Part shown: in pieces, positions 8,621 to 16,537 of the stretch
Numbering within the stretch: position 1 is the stretch's first letter
How the letters are laid out: every line of letters begins with the position of its first letter
Source: Woronichinia naegeliana WA131
GTDB taxonomy: Bacteria > Cyanobacteriota > Cyanobacteriia > Cyanobacteriales > Microcystaceae
NCBI GenBank assembly: GCA_025370055.1
Contig: CP073041.1
Span: forward strand, 7,596,272-7,660,271
Reading direction: 5' to 3'
Length of the DNA: 64,000 nt
Program-made: the position numbers and the translations under genes
The notes under the pieces: model-generated
The model's database searches: none
The model's input: the letters and a program-made list of their open reading frames with translations, nothing else
Told to the model about the DNA's origin: nothing

Positions 8621-9890
8621 GGGAGCATCTCACTTATGCCATAAGTATTAATACTTATGGGCAGAAAAATAAGACTTTGAACTTTATCGAACTTTATCAA
8701 AAAAAGAAATGAGAGTATAATAGTCGAGACCCACTTTCCAAAATCTATCCCAATTGAGGAACAATCTCATGTTATCAGTGTTATCAGAAAATGAAAAAAG
8801 GATTCAAGAGTTATGTCAAGAGTTGGGAGAATGTCTCTATCAACAATCTCAAGTTAAAACATTTAATAATTTGGGAGAAATAGAGGAGACTGTCAGAGAC
8901 TTAATGATTCAGTATGTCAACCCAGAAATAGGTATTTTTTTGTCAAAACAAGTACCGAGGAAACCACAGGTCGGATACGAACAGTAAAAAGTATTTTGGG
9001 GGAATTGCCCATTACAGAAAAACAAGCGAAGAAATTAGAACTAAAGCCTCGAACTCAGATGAGTCCAATGTTAGAGAAGAACTGTTTGCTACTGAGTGGC
9101 GATGAGTCTTATGAAAAAGCAGCTAAGAAAATCCAATCATTGACGGGAATTGCTGTTTCTCACAGTACGCAACAACGCCTTGTACATCGCTATCATTTTG
9201 AAGAATTACCCTCTAACACAGAAGTCGAAGAAATTAGCATAGATGGTGGGAAGGTACGACTCAGAACTCCCAAGGGAGAACCCTTAATTTGGCGTGATTA
9301 TAAAGGAGTCAGTTTTCATCAATTGGGGGTAGCTGCCTTTTTTCAAGATAACTCGGCTTTATTAGATTTGGTTAATTCTCAAATTTTGGCTAAGCCTTTA
9401 ATTTGTTTGGGAGATGGACATGATGGTATCTGGAACTTATTTCGTGAGATAGGACAGAAACATGAGCGAATTGAAATTTTGGACTGGTATCACTTAATTG
9501 AAAACCTCTATAAAGTTGGGGGGTCATTCCAGCGAATTGAGGAGGTCAAGTCTTTTCTTTGGACGGGTGAAGTGGATGCCGCTATCTCCTGTTTTGAGGG
9601 ATGGTCAGAGCCTCAAGCTGAGAATTTTATCATTTATTTAAACAAGCATAAACATCGGATTGTCAATTATGGTTATTTGCAGGCAGAGGGCATTTCCATT
9701 GGCTCTGGCTCTGTCGAATCTCAAGTTAAACAAATTGGTCATCGTCTTAAAATTACTGGTGCGAGTTGGAATTCTGACAATGTACCACAAGTCCTTCGTC
9801 ATCGCTGTTCCTATTTAAATGATTACCTTTTTTGACTCTTTCATTTACCTCGTTAAGTATTTCTACTTATTGCAAAGGTGAGATGCTCCC
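8621..9890 (+). mobile_element. ISKra4-like insertion sequence, complete (type I)
   Basis: 1270-base element bounded by 13-base inverted repeats GGGAGCATCTCAC (8621-8633) and its complement (9878-9890). It is flanked by a 9-base target duplication GATCGCTTT at 8612-8620 and 9891-9899. The target is a HIP1 site (GCGATCGC), downstream of the HPPD gene. Clean ends and intact reading frames suggest a recent insertion. Confidence 0.9.
8769..9835 (+). CDS. ISKra4-type transposase, two frames joined by -1 shift
   Basis: The first frame runs from ATG at 8769 (TTG at 8754 possible) to 8987. The second frame continues to 9835 and is open upstream through FVKTSTEETTGRIRTVKSIL, which has no start codon of its own before a TTG at 8996. 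The two frames are offset by -1 and meet at a run of seven T at 8935-8941; T_TTT_TTG in the first frame is a plausible slippery heptamer. The joined protein has DDE-type features: EISIDGGKVRL, LGDGHDGIW, ILDWYHLIENLYK and IGSGSVESQVKQIGHRL, as in ISKra4-family transposases. Programmed frameshifting is inferred; a disabling indel is the alternative. Confidence 0.75.
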
Positions 9891-9953
9891 GATCGCTTTT
9901 CTCAATTGCCGTCATAGTTTCCCATATTAATAATCAATTAAACAAAACCCACC

Positions 9954-10338
9954 GTAGGGACATAATACTATTATGTCCTTTTTTTAACGCTTTCTTCTAT
10001 TACGTTGATTGGAGGACTTAACAGTGTTAAGTCCCTACAGAAAATGGATGAAATTTAATGCGATCTTGGCTATTTTTTCTATTAAACAAAATTTATCGTA
10101 GGGACATAATACCATTATGTCCTTTTTTTCATCGCCATCATATTTCTCTATATTTACCATAGGGGCGCATGGTGTGCGCCCAATAGATGATCGCGGTTAT
10201 CAATATGACAAAAAATGGGTAATTAATGATAAACAAAATACGGTTATGAATGGGAATAAAATCGGGGGTTTGGGTGGAATTAATATGATATTTATGGTGA
10301 TCAAATTGTCTTTTTGGGCGAACGCAATTCGCCCCTAC
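9954..10338. repeat. Cluster of five GTAGGG-headed palindromes
   Basis: The stretch 9891-10334 holds no gene. It contains five short palindromes sharing the head GTAGGG: 9954-9978 and 10098-10122 (GTAGGGACATAATA ... TTATGTCC), 10014-10038 (reverse orientation, arms GGACTTAACA), 10159-10182 (ATAGGGGCGCA ... TGCGCCCA), and 10316-10338 (reverse, arms GGGCGAA). The first and third sit in near-identical 50-base units that also include AAACAAAA before and a T-run after. They match the REP-like palindromes at 19602-19663, 37480-37497 and 41144-41158. Confidence 0.7.
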
Positions 10339-12794
10339 GATATATTACAGGTTACAAGTCTTTGCGCGAGAAAAGAGACTCTTCTGCTTTCTCCTACTCC
10401 CCTGCTATCCAAATTCAAAATCACACACGGGAGGTGTGCGTGTTTACTACCCTCTAATAAAAAAGTTATCTCATCATAGCTACACCAGTCTCCGCTTCTC
10501 CGCCAACCCACTTGGTTAGCAAATTTTTTATAGACATCCCAATCATATTCCCCAGGGATACCACCGCAAGCCATCCAGACTTTTTTTTGTACGGAAAAGC
10601 CAAATTTACCTTTGCTGTAATATACCCAGAGCTTATCAATCTTACATAAATCATCACAAGGAAAGTTTTGAATATCTTCTATGCTTAACCCTTGATCAGC
10701 CTCTTTGCCCACGATTTGTAGCATTAGGCGGTCTGTTTCTTGATCAGCCTCTTTCCATTGACCATTTTTCAAAAAAGTTTCCAATTGTTGATAAAGAGTA
10801 TTTTGAATTAACCAATCAAGAGCTTGAAGTGCATTAGGATTGGTAATTTTAGCGGTTATTAAATTTTTATCGTCGCCAGTTAATTCAAAATTAGTTGCTT
10901 TTTGAATTTGCTGCTCTAGACTAGAATTAATACGACGATTAGCCGACTTTAAACCTTTAAAGCATTCGTAAGCTAAATCTCTCGCCGCTTGTTGTTCAAA
11001 CTCCAATAAATTCTTAATAAACTGAGTCGCATTCGCTAAACTGGCATACATTAAAATCGTATCTTTCCATTCTGTTTTTTGCCAATTTGCTAACAATAAA
11101 TTTTCCTGATTTGCATCAATAATTTCATAAGCGGATAGATAACTTTGGAACTGACGATGGGCAAATTCATACTCATGATCAACTTTGACTAAAAGTTCAC
11201 TGACTTCTTCCATTTGTTTTAAAAAATCTGCACTTTCCACTGTCGAATTCAGAAAATCTAACCCTTTTTGCAATTGAGCTAATAATGAATGTTCTTCAAT
11301 GCGACTGAGGGTTCCCTTCACCATAAATAAAGCGAGTTGCTGTAACACTCGTTGACTATCTTGGAGCGGTAACAACAGATCAATTTTCTTCGCTAAGGGG
11401 CGATCACCGAGTTGGAGACGAATAATTGCCCGATAGAGATCAACCCTGCGATCGGGAAGACTTGCGCCATCATAACTCGCGTGCAAATTGACAATAATCG
11501 CCAACATCAGAGGACTTTTTGCTAAATCTTCTAATTCGGGACGACTGGTTAATTGCTCTAATAAATCTTGCGTTCTTCGATAGGCTTCCGTTGAAACCGC
11601 AGGATGATTGGGATCAGCACTAAAATGTTTTTCGCGGCTGAGATACCAAGATTGGATAAATCGTTCCCGTTGATCGGCATTTAAACCTTTGATATAAAAA
11701 GATAAATTGAACTTTGATTCGGGATCAAAATCTAAACGGTAAGCCGCAGGACGAGAGGTTAAAATAAACACCGCATTAGGATAGTCCCGCATCTGTTGAC
11801 CGACCCACCGACTAACCAGAGAACGGGGTTTTTCTTCACCTTCTTTGACTTGCTCTTTAACTTCATCAAAACCATCAAACATGACCAACATTCCAACCTT
11901 TTGACTGAGCCAATGTTTAGCCCAATTCGGGGGAAGTTTCACATCTTTTCCGCCTGGTAAGTAGGGAAGATGGTATTTTTCAATTAAAGTTGGTAAATCA
12001 GGCTTTTCTTCGATAATGACTTTCTGCCATTGTCGAAAATCTAATAAAACAGGCAATAATTTTGGGGCTTTATAGGGAGCCTGACTATACAATTTTTGGC
12101 AGTAAATATGGGTGACATGACGCAATAGAGTCGTTTTGCCGTAACCGCCCCAGGCTTGGATCACCATACTGCGATAGATGGATTCCTGGGGACTACGCTT
12201 TAAAATATCCCAAATCCTGAGTTGATCGGCTTTTTGGAGAAATTCCTGAATACTTTTTTGCGAATGAAACCCGCCAGGCATCGGTAAATCGTGACCATCG
12301 GGCGATCGCCAGGCAGTGCCACTTAATTCCAAGGGGACAAAAACATCTTTTAATAACGGCTTAAAGGTGTTTAAACCCTCTGTGCGCGAAAAATCGACCT
12401 CATTGCCCTGACAACGCAAATATTTATCTTCTGTACCTGCCAATTGCCATTTTACGGTCTGATCCAGCTTGTCTTGCCAATTGACTAAACTTTCTGCGTC
12501 CTTATCTCCTCGACTTTCATAAAGCGTCTGTAATTTTGCGAGAAAACCCTTGCTATAGGCGGCCCAAGCCACTGCTAAACCTGTTAGGGGAAAGGTAATC
12601 AGAGCTTGCATGATTTGGGAATCTTTAATAAAGGAAACCAATAACCAGCCGCTACTTCCTAAAGGAAACCACTGAATTAGAGTGATAGTCGCGTTATTCA
12701 GCCATTTTTGCGTCTTTGCTTGAGTAGAAAGATCGTCTGTATTCTCTTCTTTTTCAGACTTAGATTCTTCCTTTTTATCGTCTTCTTCTGCCAT
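10335..12794 (-). CDS. NACHT NTPase with N-terminal membrane anchor and C-terminal GUN4 domain
   Basis: 819 residues. Order: acidic low-complexity N-terminus (1-30), two membrane-spanning segments (about 35-85), linker, NACHT domain with Walker A GGYGKTT (216-222) and Walker B LVMFDGFDE followed by the NACHT sensor region ILTSRPAAY, helical arm, and a GUN4 domain (about 690-790: KIDKLWVYYSKGKFGFSVQK, CGG, WDVYKKFANQVGWR). GUN4 binds bilins and Mg-protoporphyrin; the domain is often fused to signalling proteins in cyanobacteria. The stop codon TAG (10335-10337) lies inside a REP-like palindrome, so the last 25 or so residues after the GUN4 fold may be run-on. NACHT proteins are frequent in bacterial defence; that role is inferred. 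Confidence 0.85.
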   Translation of the reverse strand: MAEEDDKKEESKSEKEENTDDLSTQAKTQKWLNNATITLIQWFPLGSSGWLLVSFIKDSQIMQALITFPLTGLAVAWAAYSKGFLAKLQTLYESRGDKDAESLVNWQDKLDQTVKWQLAGTEDKYLRCQGNEVDFSRTEGLNTFKPLLKDVFVPLELSGTAWRSPDGHDLPMPGGFHSQKSIQEFLQKADQLRIWDILKRSPQESIYRSMVIQAWGGYGKTTLLRHVTHIYCQKLYSQAPYKAPKLLPVLLDFRQWQKVIIEEKPDLPTLIEKYHLPYLPGGKDVKLPPNWAKHWLSQKVGMLVMFDGFDEVKEQVKEGEEKPRSLVSRWVGQQMRDYPNAVFILTSRPAAYRLDFDPESKFNLSFYIKGLNADQRERFIQSWYLSREKHFSADPNHPAVSTEAYRRTQDLLEQLTSRPELEDLAKSPLMLAIIVNLHASYDGASLPDRRVDLYRAIIRLQLGDRPLAKKIDLLLPLQDSQRVLQQLALFMVKGTLSRIEEHSLLAQLQKGLDFLNSTVESADFLKQMEEVSELLVKVDHEYEFAHRQFQSYLSAYEIIDANQENLLLANWQKTEWKDTILMYASLANATQFIKNLLEFEQQAARDLAYECFKGLKSANRRINSSLEQQIQKATNFELTGDDKNLITAKITNPNALQALDWLIQNTLYQQLETFLKNGQWKEADQETDRLMLQIVGKEADQGLSIEDIQNFPCDDLCKIDKLWVYYSKGKFGFSVQKKVWMACGGIPGEYDWDVYKKFANQVGWRRSGDWCSYDEITFLLEGSKHAHLPCVILNLDSRGVGESRRVSFLAQRLVTCNIS

Positions 12795-12863
12795 AACCGT
12801 TAACTCTAATTTTTCCCCATTATACCGATTTTAGCGAGGAATATGGCATTACGATCAAAACTC

Positions 12864-12903
12864 ATTGTCAGCCAAGCGCGATTAATTGTCAGCCAAGCGC
12901 GAT
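12864..12903. repeat. 21-base tandem duplication with HIP1
   Basis: Two adjacent units starting ATTGTCAGCCAAGCGCGAT (12864-12884 and 12885-12903). The rest of the 343-base gap (12795-13137) between the NACHT gene and the dipeptidase gene is AT-rich, presumably with promoters for both divergent genes; I see no clear regulatory site. Confidence 0.7.
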
Positions 12904-13137
12904 CGCTTTTCCAATAACCTCTGATTTTTTGAGCAAAAGTTTGGACAATTGCTGTCAAATTATTTTTATACTTAGTATTTTTTTGTTTACTTTACTTTTT
13001 CTGGGTCTTCAAGAATAAAACAGCCTCATCTTAATAAGGGCCGCAGAGGAGATAAAGTGAAAAATTTGTCTTCTATTTCGTTATAATCTGCTACTGAGCA
13101 GACAACTAATTTGAATTTTTCTGATTGAGAAAATGCC

Positions 13138-13845
13138 ATGAAACCTTACTCAAAAATTCCTATTCAAGATTGTGGAGAACCCCTGGTTCCGATCGCCCTA
13201 GAAAATATTTACCTCGAAGATCCCGCACCCTATGTTCTTCTAGGAGCCGACTATCAAGGGAAAAGTCCCTATTGTTTGCGGATAGGGGTATTAACAGCTT
13301 TAGCCCAGGCTCAGGACAATCTCAGCCAATGCCAGCCAGGTTGGAAAATTAAAGTTTTTGATGCCTACCGTCCGATCGCCGTTCAGCAATTTATGGTGGA
13401 CTATACCTTTGGGCAAATTTTAGAGCGGGACAAGTTAACCATCGAACAGTTAAGTGAAGCGCAACGTCAACAGGTACTTGAAGAGGTCTATCAAATTTGG
13501 GCCATTCCCAGTCATGATCCGGCCACGCCACCGCCCCACAGTACTGGAGCCGCTTTAGATATTACCCTGATCAATGAATTGGGCCAAGCTGTGGCCATGG
13601 GAGGAGAGATTGATGAATTATCACCGCGATCGCAGCCTAATTTTTACCAACCAGCAAAGGATCAAGAGGCTCAAATTTATCATCACCATCGCTGTTTATT
13701 AAATAACTTGATGGAATCCGTCGGTTTTCTGCGACATCCTGGGGAATGGTGGCACTTTTCCCTCGGTGATCAACTGTGGGCTTGGCAATACAATCAACGC
13801 AATCCGATCGCCCCTCGAATTGCCCACTATGGTCGGGTTGAATAA
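13138..13845 (+). CDS. D-alanyl-D-alanine dipeptidase (VanX/DdpX, M15D)
   Basis: 235-residue zinc dipeptidase. The M15D signature is complete: the arginine of KVFDAYRP (about residue 79), zinc ligands His and Asp in HSTGAALDITL, and catalytic Glu plus third ligand His in GEWWHFSLG. The enzyme hydrolyses D-Ala-D-Ala. In cyanobacteria, where there is no vanA/vanH beside it, it is more likely to serve peptidoglycan recycling than glycopeptide resistance. No signal peptide is visible, so it is cytoplasmic. The ATG at 13138 follows a short AT-rich region without a strong ribosome-binding site. It converges with pheA. Confidence 0.88.
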   Translation: MKPYSKIPIQDCGEPLVPIALENIYLEDPAPYVLLGADYQGKSPYCLRIGVLTALAQAQDNLSQCQPGWKIKVFDAYRPIAVQQFMVDYTFGQILERDKLTIEQLSEAQRQQVLEEVYQIWAIPSHDPATPPPHSTGAALDITLINELGQAVAMGGEIDELSPRSQPNFYQPAKDQEAQIYHHHRCLLNNLMESVGFLRHPGEWWHFSLGDQLWAWQYNQRNPIAPRIAHYGRVE

Positions 13846-13855
13846 GGGTCAAAAT

Positions 13856-14725
13856 TTAGCCCAATAATTGCTCTAAATCCTGTTTTTCTAGAGATAGAAT
13901 CGAGTAGCTGCCAAAAATCTTTAAAACCTCTGTATAGCGAGATAATTCTGCCAAGGCCTCCTGAAGGGATGACTGAGACTGACTGGCTTCCAAATCCATA
14001 AAAAAGAGATATTCCCCTAAAGAACGTTTGGTAGGACGGGATTCGATGCGACTGAGATTAATATTGCGTTCGGCCAAGACTTTGAGGGGATTGACCAAGG
14101 CTCCTGGTACATTGGCTGGCACACTAAAAGCCAAAGCGGTATGACTACCGGTGGTTTGAGGTTTGATGCCGACCACCCAAAAACGGGTGCAATTGTCGGG
14201 ATAATCATTGATTCCGGCTGCTAAGACGGGTACTTGGTATAGATTGGCTGCACGGGGAGACGCGATCGCCGCTAAATGGGGGGAATGTTCCAGTAATTGA
14301 ATAGCTTCGGTAGTGGAGTTGGCCGGTACTAAACGACAGTGGGGTAGGGTTTTGGCTAACCATTTTTGGCACTGTCCTAGGGCCTGGGGATGGGAATAAA
14401 TGGTCGTCAGGGATTCGAGGGAGGTTCCCCAGGACAGCAAGACATGAATGATCGGTAAAACCAATTCCTGTTGAATCTGGAGATTGCCCCGTTCCCAAAG
14501 CGTATCAAGGGTGACGACAATACTGCCCTCGGTGGAATTTTCCACAGGAATAATGGCCAAATCGACCTCTTGATCGGCTGCGGCCTGAAGACTTTGACCG
14601 ATGGTAGGATAGGGAATGAGATGGGTTGATTGACCTTGATGGTGGTTTAACCAATGGGCATAGGCTAGGGCTGCCGTTTCAGCATTAGTTCCCTGGGGGC
14701 CAAGATGGGCAACAGAAAGTGACAT
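13856..14725 (-). CDS. pheA: Prephenate dehydratase
   Basis: 289-residue monofunctional enzyme that turns prephenate into phenylpyruvate for phenylalanine synthesis. The catalytic domain spans about 1-185, starting AHLGPQGTNAETAA, with IIPVENSTEGSI and ASPRAANLY as conserved substrate-binding segments and NCTRFWVVG at its end. A C-terminal ACT domain (about 195-275) carries GALVNPLKVLAE and ESRPTKRSLGEYLFF, the phenylalanine-binding feedback site. No chorismate mutase domain is fused, as usual for cyanobacteria. Its stop lies 10 bases from the stop of the convergent dipeptidase gene. Confidence 0.92.
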   Translation of the reverse strand: MSLSVAHLGPQGTNAETAALAYAHWLNHHQGQSTHLIPYPTIGQSLQAAADQEVDLAIIPVENSTEGSIVVTLDTLWERGNLQIQQELVLPIIHVLLSWGTSLESLTTIYSHPQALGQCQKWLAKTLPHCRLVPANSTTEAIQLLEHSPHLAAIASPRAANLYQVPVLAAGINDYPDNCTRFWVVGIKPQTTGSHTALAFSVPANVPGALVNPLKVLAERNINLSRIESRPTKRSLGEYLFFMDLEASQSQSSLQEALAELSRYTEVLKIFGSYSILSLEKQDLEQLLG

Positions 14726-14772
14726 AAACCATCAACTCCATAAATTCCTATTTTCCCATTAAACCAAAAGGG

Positions 14773-16353
14773 CTACTCTGGAGGGTTATCACTTTCTAGG
14801 GTAGCGTTCATGGTTTCTATTTCCCGTTCTCCAGAACTTTCAGGGGTTTGCACAGGGGCGGTTTCTGTCGTTGTCGGCGTATTTTCTGGCGCGGCTACTG
14901 GTTCTTCGGGGGTGGGAATGGGTTCATAGGGATTCCAAATATTACCTTTTTCTGAGTGCAGAAATTCAGGATAGGCAGATTGTCCATGTTCACTCATATC
15001 TAAACCATTGATTTCTCCTTCTAAATCCACCCGTAAGCCATTGCTAACTTTAAGCAGTAACCACACTAAACCACTAAAGATGATGATAAAAACCCCGATC
15101 GCCGCTATACCGATCAATTGATTGAGTAACAGCCCTGACTGACCTCGAATTAAGCCGCCTTTGAGGTCAAAAATCCCCACAGCAATGGTTCCCCATAAAC
15201 CACCGACTAAATGGATGGATAACATTCCGACGGGATCATCTAAATGAACTCGATCAAACCAGCCCAGAAAACTAACGGTTAAAAGTCCGGCGATCGCGCC
15301 AATAATAATCGCTGAACTAAAAGAAATTTGATTACAACTGCCAGAAATGGCCACTAATCCGGCCAAAATTCCCCGAATAGTTAAGGCTAAATCTGGTTTA
15401 CCCGATCGCCACCAACCGATGAACAGGGCCACTAATCCAGAGGCGATCGCGGCCAAATTGGCGGTAAGTAGTAGTACCGGAACCGTTGGCGTTAGGGTTA
15501 ATCCTTTTCCCCCGATCAGGCCGAACCAACCGAGCCAAAGCAGCAAACAACCTAGAAACGCCAGGCTTAGATTATGGCCAGCCAGTCGATTAATGCGTCT
15601 AGTTTCATATTTCCCCATCCTTGGCCCTAGAATAGCCAGTCCTGAAAAGGCCGCCCAACCACCCACGCAATGAATTACGGTTGATCCGGCAAAGTCCTGA
15701 AAGCCCATCTTGGCTAACCAACCCCCGCCCCAAACCCAATGGCCAACGATCGCATAGCCTAACCCAACTAAGGCAATGGTAAAGATTAAAAAGTCACCAA
15801 ATTTGACCCGTTCTGCCACGGCTCCAGCCACAATCATGGCGGTTAAACCGGCTAAGGCACTTTGAAAGAGGAAAAACAGGGTTAGGGGTAAACCCTGGGG
15901 ATAGGGTTTGAGTCCATAGAGTAGAACGTTATCACTGCCTAAAAACCAAGGGGCGTTTCCTAACCAGCCATTGCCCTGACTGCCAAACATGAAGGCAAAA
16001 CCAAATCCCCAAAAAACGAGGAGGGTCAGCATCCAAATCGTCAGGTGAGTCAGCAAAATATTGACGACGTTTTTGGAGCGACATAATCCGGCGGTTAAAA
16101 AGGCAAAGCCGCCATACATTGCCATTACCAGTAAAAAGGCTAATAGTATCCAAAGGTTGTTGATCAGAGCGGTTAAGGATAAGATGCCGGTGTTGCTGGT
16201 TAGTGGGGAATTTGTCGGCTGGGTTTGGGATAAGACCGAGGCATGACTAAAGACCACCAGTAGGGTTGTCAGGGGTAAACCAAGCCAAGGCCAAGATCGA
16301 GAATTGACAAGGTTAAGGGGATGACTTTTGCAGGGGTCTTTGGGGTCGGACAT
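14773..16353 (-). CDS. amt: Ammonium transporter
   Basis: About 526 residues from the ATG at 16353 (the frame is open to 16413). A hydrophobic N-terminal segment followed by SQTQPTNS looks like a cleavable signal. Eleven membrane helices of the Amt fold follow, with family blocks AGLTAMIVAGAVAERVKF, GGWLAKMGFQDFAGSTVIHCVGGWAA (first pore histidine region) and MLSIHLVGGLWGTIAVG (second pore histidine). The C-terminus has a proline/threonine-rich acidic tail of about 60 residues beyond the usual end. The protein imports ammonium and is usually controlled by PII and NtcA; no good NtcA box was found upstream. Confidence 0.9.
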   Translation of the reverse strand: MSDPKDPCKSHPLNLVNSRSWPWLGLPLTTLLVVFSHASVLSQTQPTNSPLTSNTGILSLTALINNLWILLAFLLVMAMYGGFAFLTAGLCRSKNVVNILLTHLTIWMLTLLVFWGFGFAFMFGSQGNGWLGNAPWFLGSDNVLLYGLKPYPQGLPLTLFFLFQSALAGLTAMIVAGAVAERVKFGDFLIFTIALVGLGYAIVGHWVWGGGWLAKMGFQDFAGSTVIHCVGGWAAFSGLAILGPRMGKYETRRINRLAGHNLSLAFLGCLLLWLGWFGLIGGKGLTLTPTVPVLLLTANLAAIASGLVALFIGWWRSGKPDLALTIRGILAGLVAISGSCNQISFSSAIIIGAIAGLLTVSFLGWFDRVHLDDPVGMLSIHLVGGLWGTIAVGIFDLKGGLIRGQSGLLLNQLIGIAAIGVFIIIFSGLVWLLLKVSNGLRVDLEGEINGLDMSEHGQSAYPEFLHSEKGNIWNPYEPIPTPEEPVAAPENTPTTTETAPVQTPESSGEREIETMNATLESDNPPE

Positions 16354-16537
16354 ATCGCTAAAACGGCAAGGTGGCGGACAAGATTGCCTAGACAGTGCAG
16401 GGCGTGGCTGCAATGATCAACTGTCAAAAAGCTGCAATCTAGCTTAACATCAAGTCGTTAACTCTAGGATTTTGGTATTATTGGCACATAAGGATTTGAG
16501 CCGACGGGCTGTTTAAGGATTGTGAGGACAGTAAACG

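Noticed and set aside
10117-10479. Plus-strand open frame of 120 codons near the palindrome cluster
   Set aside because: It crosses the palindromes and the end of the NACHT-GUN4 gene on the other strand; composition is non-coding.
13138-13845. Vancomycin resistance role for the VanX-type gene
   Set aside because: No vanH, vanA or regulator genes nearby and cyanobacterial context; recycling is the simpler reading.
13637-13852. Minus-strand open frame opposite the dipeptidase gene
   Set aside because: Antisense to conserved catalytic codons; no homology recognised.
16475-16487. Possible NtcA site upstream of the ammonium transporter gene
   Set aside because: The best match on the minus strand is GTG-N7-TAC; spacing and third base deviate from GTA-N8-TAC, so not called.
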